Of a stretch of DNA of 7,329 bases, positions 5,113-7,329 are shown piece by piece (positions within the stretch are counted from its first letter, which is position 1; each line of letters starts with the position of its first letter). The stretch covers positions 1-7,329 of the forward strand of contig CAIYVS010000274.1 of assembly GCA_903929655.1 (NCBI GenBank), in the 5' to 3' direction. The stretch is from an uncultured Bacteroidota bacterium (lineage in GTDB: Bacteria > Bacteroidota > Bacteroidia > Chitinophagales > Chitinophagaceae). The notes under the pieces were generated by a model. It was not told the DNA's origin and did no database searches. It saw nothing but the letters and a program-made list of their open reading frames with translations. A program made the translations under genes and the position numbers.

Positions 5113-5525
5113 AATTATTTATTGATGCGAATGTTTTGGTTTCTGTACTAAATAAAGAATATCCAGTTTTCCCTTACAGTGCCCGTATATTAAGTTTAAC
5201 AGAACACAAAGGCTATACATTAACCACGTCTGCCATCTGCCTGGCAATAGCATGGTATTTTGCAGAAAAGAAATATGGCAGATTACTCGCAAAAAACAAA
5301 ATTGATCTTTTACTTGAACATATGGATATAGCTGATTGCGGGGAAAAAGAAGCGGTTTTGGCTATTAAAAATAAAAAAGTGAATGATTTTGAAGACGGCT
5401 TGGAATATTATTCCGCACTTAATGCAAAATGTAATTGCATTATTACAAGTGATCTGAATGATTTTCATTTCTCCGACCTCGAAGTGCTGGAACCAGAGCG
5501 GTTTTTGAAAAAATATATAAAGTAA
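5109..5525 (+). CDS. PIN domain toxin (PIN_3-like ribonuclease)
   Basis: This 138-residue PIN-fold protein probably acts as a metal-dependent RNase toxin, of VapC type in the broad sense. The first strand LFIDANVLVSVL (3-14) carries D6 and N8. The acidic cluster NDFEDGLEYYSA (92-103) carries D93, E95 and D96. The last core strand IITSDLNDF (111-119) carries D115 and D118. The DFED-A/G-x-x-Y-Y arrangement and overall size fit PF13470 (PIN_3) better than classical VapC. The helix that in classical PIN proteins carries a catalytic Glu (near residues 41-50, SAICLAIAWY) has no acidic residue, although this position is often not acidic in PIN_3. The gene overlaps the antitoxin stop by 4 bases (ATGA). 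The RNA target cannot be predicted. Confidence 0.85.
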   Translation: MKLFIDANVLVSVLNKEYPVFPYSARILSLTEHKGYTLTTSAICLAIAWYFAEKKYGRLLAKNKIDLLLEHMDIADCGEKEAVLAIKNKKVNDFEDGLEYYSALNAKCNCIITSDLNDFHFSDLEVLEPERFLKKYIK

Positions 5526-5566
5526 GAAGCTTTCTTATATCTCTTATTATGGGGGCTTTTTTTACG

Positions 5567-5574
5567 TACTTTTG
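5567..5574 (+). promoter_or_regulatory. -7 element for the M3 oligoendopeptidase gene
   Basis: TACTTTTG (followed by C) is an exact TAnnTTTG match. It predicts a start of transcription near 5578-5581 and a short A-rich leader of about 15-18 bases before the ATG at 5596. No clear -33 TTTG is visible. It supports separate transcription of the peptidase from the toxin-antitoxin pair and argues against the upstream TTG at 5572 as a start codon, since that TTG lies within the promoter element. Confidence 0.6.
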
Positions 5575-5595
5575 CAACTCGTTAAAAACAATTAT

Positions 5596-7326
5596 ATGAA
5601 CAAGGCTTTTGCTCCATTAGAAAAAGTAAAGAGACAATTCTTACCTGAAGATTTTAAGTTGAGTACCTGGGAGGCAATACAACCTTATTTTGAAGAGTTA
5701 CTAAAAAGGGACTTGAACAATAAACAACAACTGGAAAAATGGCTGACTGATATCAGCGAACTGGAAGCAGTGATAAGTGAGGATGCCAGTTGGAGACAGA
5801 TCAACATGACATGCGATACTACCAATAAAGAATTTGAGGAAGCTTTTACTTATTTCTGCCTGGAAATAGAACCTAAAATGAAGCCTTACGGCTTTGAGCT
5901 GAATAAAAAATTGATAGCTTGTCCATATACTGCAGAAATGGATAAATCGGTTTATTTCCCATACCTGCGTAGTGTAGAGAATTCAATAAAGCTGTATCGG
6001 GAAGAGAATGTGTCTTTGCAGGCCGACATGAGCATACTCGCCCAACAGTATGGCGTTATAAGCAGTAAAATGAGCATTGAGGTGGATGGCAAAGAATATA
6101 CTTTGCAACAAGCCGCCAAATTTTTGCAGAAGCCGGACAGGGTTTTGAGAGAGTCCGTATTCAATAAAGTGGCAGTTCGCCGTATGGCCGATAAGGAGCA
6201 ACTGGATGACTTATTCAATAAACTGCTGGCACTAAGACAAAAAGTGGCAACTAATGCAGGTTTTGAAAATTACAGAGATTATAAATTCAGGGAGCTGGGA
6301 CGTTTTGATTATACACCGGAAGACTGCTTTGCTTTTCACGCTGCCGTGAAAGAACATATTTTACCACTGCAGGCTATGCTTGTAAAAAACAGGCAGCAAA
6401 GACTGGGCCTTGATATTATGAGGCCATGGGATGGCGATGCGGAACCACAAGGCACACAGCCATTACAACCTTTTCATACAGGCAAAGAATTATCAGAGAA
6501 AGCAATGGAAGTCTTTAACGACTTGCAGCCTTATTTCAGAGGCTGTCTCAACACCATGCAGGATATGCACAGGCTGGACCTGGAAAGCCGTAAAGGCAAA
6601 GCACCCGGTGGCTATAACTGTCCTCTTGCGGAAACCGGTGTACCCTTTATTTTTATGAATGCGGCGGGCACAATGGGCGATGTAATAACCATGATGCACG
6701 AAGGTGGTCATGCAGTTCATTCCTTCCTTTCTCATGACCTCAAGTTAAATGCGTTTAAGGAGTATCCAATGGAGATAGCAGAACTGGCCAGCATGAGCAT
6801 GGAACTATTTTCTATGGAGCATTGGGACGTGTTCTTTAACGACGAAAAAGAACTGCACCGTGCCAAACTGGAAGAGTTGGAACGTGTAATAAGCGTATTG
6901 CCCTGGATAGCAACCATTGACAAATATCAGCACTGGTTATATACCCACCCAGGCCACAGCAATGAAGAAAGAAAGAATGCATGGATGGATATCCTGCAAG
7001 AGTTCTCTACAGGCATTACAGACTGGAGCGGATTTGAAGAGTACCATGCTTACCTTTGGCAAAAACAATTACACCTCTACGAAGTGCCTTTCTACTATAT
7101 AGAATACGGCATTGCCCAATTAGGAGCTATCGCGATGTGGAGGCAATACAGGGGCAACAAAGAACAAGCTTTGGATAACTATATGAGTGCCCTGAGCCTA
7201 GGTTACACCAAAACACTTAAAGAACTGTATGCTACAGCAGGCATCAAATTTGATTTTTCTCCTGCCTATGTAAAAGAACTTGGAACTTTTGTGAAGGAAA
7301 GATTGGTTGAGATGGGAGTTAACTAA
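5596..7326 (+). CDS. M3 family oligoendopeptidase (PepF-like zinc metallopeptidase)
   Basis: This is a complete 576-residue cytosolic peptidase of the thimet oligopeptidase/oligoendopeptidase F family, which cleaves short peptides. The zinc site HEGGH is at residues 368-372 followed by H375. The third ligand is expected to be E396 in MEIAELAS, about 28 residues after the first His. The preceding substrate-cleft block CPLAETGVPFIFMNAAGTMGD is followed directly by the motif helix. The C-terminal VPFYYIEYGIAQLGA segment supplies the Tyr residues typical of the M3 substrate loop. It has no signal peptide. The length is normal for the family. The start is placed at ATG 5596 because the only earlier in-frame option is a TTG at 5572 within the promoter. 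It has its own promoter and no functional link to the neighbouring toxin-antitoxin pair is evident. Confidence 0.95.
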   Translation: MNKAFAPLEKVKRQFLPEDFKLSTWEAIQPYFEELLKRDLNNKQQLEKWLTDISELEAVISEDASWRQINMTCDTTNKEFEEAFTYFCLEIEPKMKPYGFELNKKLIACPYTAEMDKSVYFPYLRSVENSIKLYREENVSLQADMSILAQQYGVISSKMSIEVDGKEYTLQQAAKFLQKPDRVLRESVFNKVAVRRMADKEQLDDLFNKLLALRQKVATNAGFENYRDYKFRELGRFDYTPEDCFAFHAAVKEHILPLQAMLVKNRQQRLGLDIMRPWDGDAEPQGTQPLQPFHTGKELSEKAMEVFNDLQPYFRGCLNTMQDMHRLDLESRKGKAPGGYNCPLAETGVPFIFMNAAGTMGDVITMMHEGGHAVHSFLSHDLKLNAFKEYPMEIAELASMSMELFSMEHWDVFFNDEKELHRAKLEELERVISVLPWIATIDKYQHWLYTHPGHSNEERKNAWMDILQEFSTGITDWSGFEEYHAYLWQKQLHLYEVPFYYIEYGIAQLGAIAMWRQYRGNKEQALDNYMSALSLGYTKTLKELYATAGIKFDFSPAYVKELGTFVKERLVEMGVN

Positions 7327-7329
7327 AAT

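Noticed and set aside
5523..5574. Possible intrinsic terminator after the PIN gene (TAAGAA/TTCTTA stem at 5523-5537; GGGGGC followed by seven T further on)
   Set aside because: The stem is six AT-rich pairs with a three-base loop and is not followed by a T run. The G-rich stretch before the T run has no good complementary arm nearby, and the region is better explained as the promoter of the next gene.
5572..5595. TTG start giving an eight-residue longer M3 peptidase
   Set aside because: The codon lies within a -7 promoter element, and the ATG at 5596 has a short A-rich leader typical of this lineage.

Overview
The window looks like a chromosomal core-gene segment from a Bacteroidota bacterium, plausibly Chitinophagaceae-like, although the exact family cannot be fixed from the sequence alone. 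The evidence is a gldC gene (a Bacteroidota-restricted gliding-motility family), several exact matches to the Bacteroidota sigma-factor -7 element TAnnTTTG upstream of genes, AT-rich leaders with no recognisable Shine-Dalgarno sequence, and AT-rich intergenic DNA between moderately AT-rich genes. No RNA gene, insertion sequence, prophage or CRISPR array was seen. No gap without a gene exceeds about 120 bases.

Layout. Two divergent gene blocks meet in a 69-base gap at 1475-1543. The leftward block, read in its own direction, is feoA (iron-uptake accessory protein), nadD (NAD biosynthesis), a YtxH-domain membrane protein, and a YqjE/Phage_holin_3_6-like membrane protein cut by the left window edge. 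The rightward block is ybeY (16S rRNA maturation), an RluA-type pseudouridine synthase, gldC, yqeY, cvpA, a pabA/trpG-type glutamine amidotransferase, a two-gene toxin-antitoxin module (DUF6364-like ribbon-helix-helix antitoxin and PIN-domain toxin), and a complete M3-family oligoendopeptidase that ends three bases before the right edge.

How the genes work together. ybeY and the pseudouridine synthase overlap by one base (TAATG) and form an RNA-maturation pair. yqeY, cvpA and pabA/trpG overlap successively by 4 and 17 bases, so they are almost certainly co-transcribed and translationally coupled. The toxin-antitoxin pair overlaps by 4 bases and has its own well-formed promoter with a perfect palindrome between the promoter elements, which suggests autorepression. 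It is the only accessory-looking insert in an otherwise housekeeping stretch. The YtxH and holin-like pair resembles envelope-associated stress cassettes rather than phage genes.

The most interesting signals are regulatory. TAnnTTTG elements lie only 4-6 bases from the start codons of nadD, feoA and yqeY, which suggests leaderless transcription. The toxin-antitoxin promoter carries a candidate operator. ybeY shows an Asp in place of the usual third metal-binding His. No clearly new multi-gene system was found.
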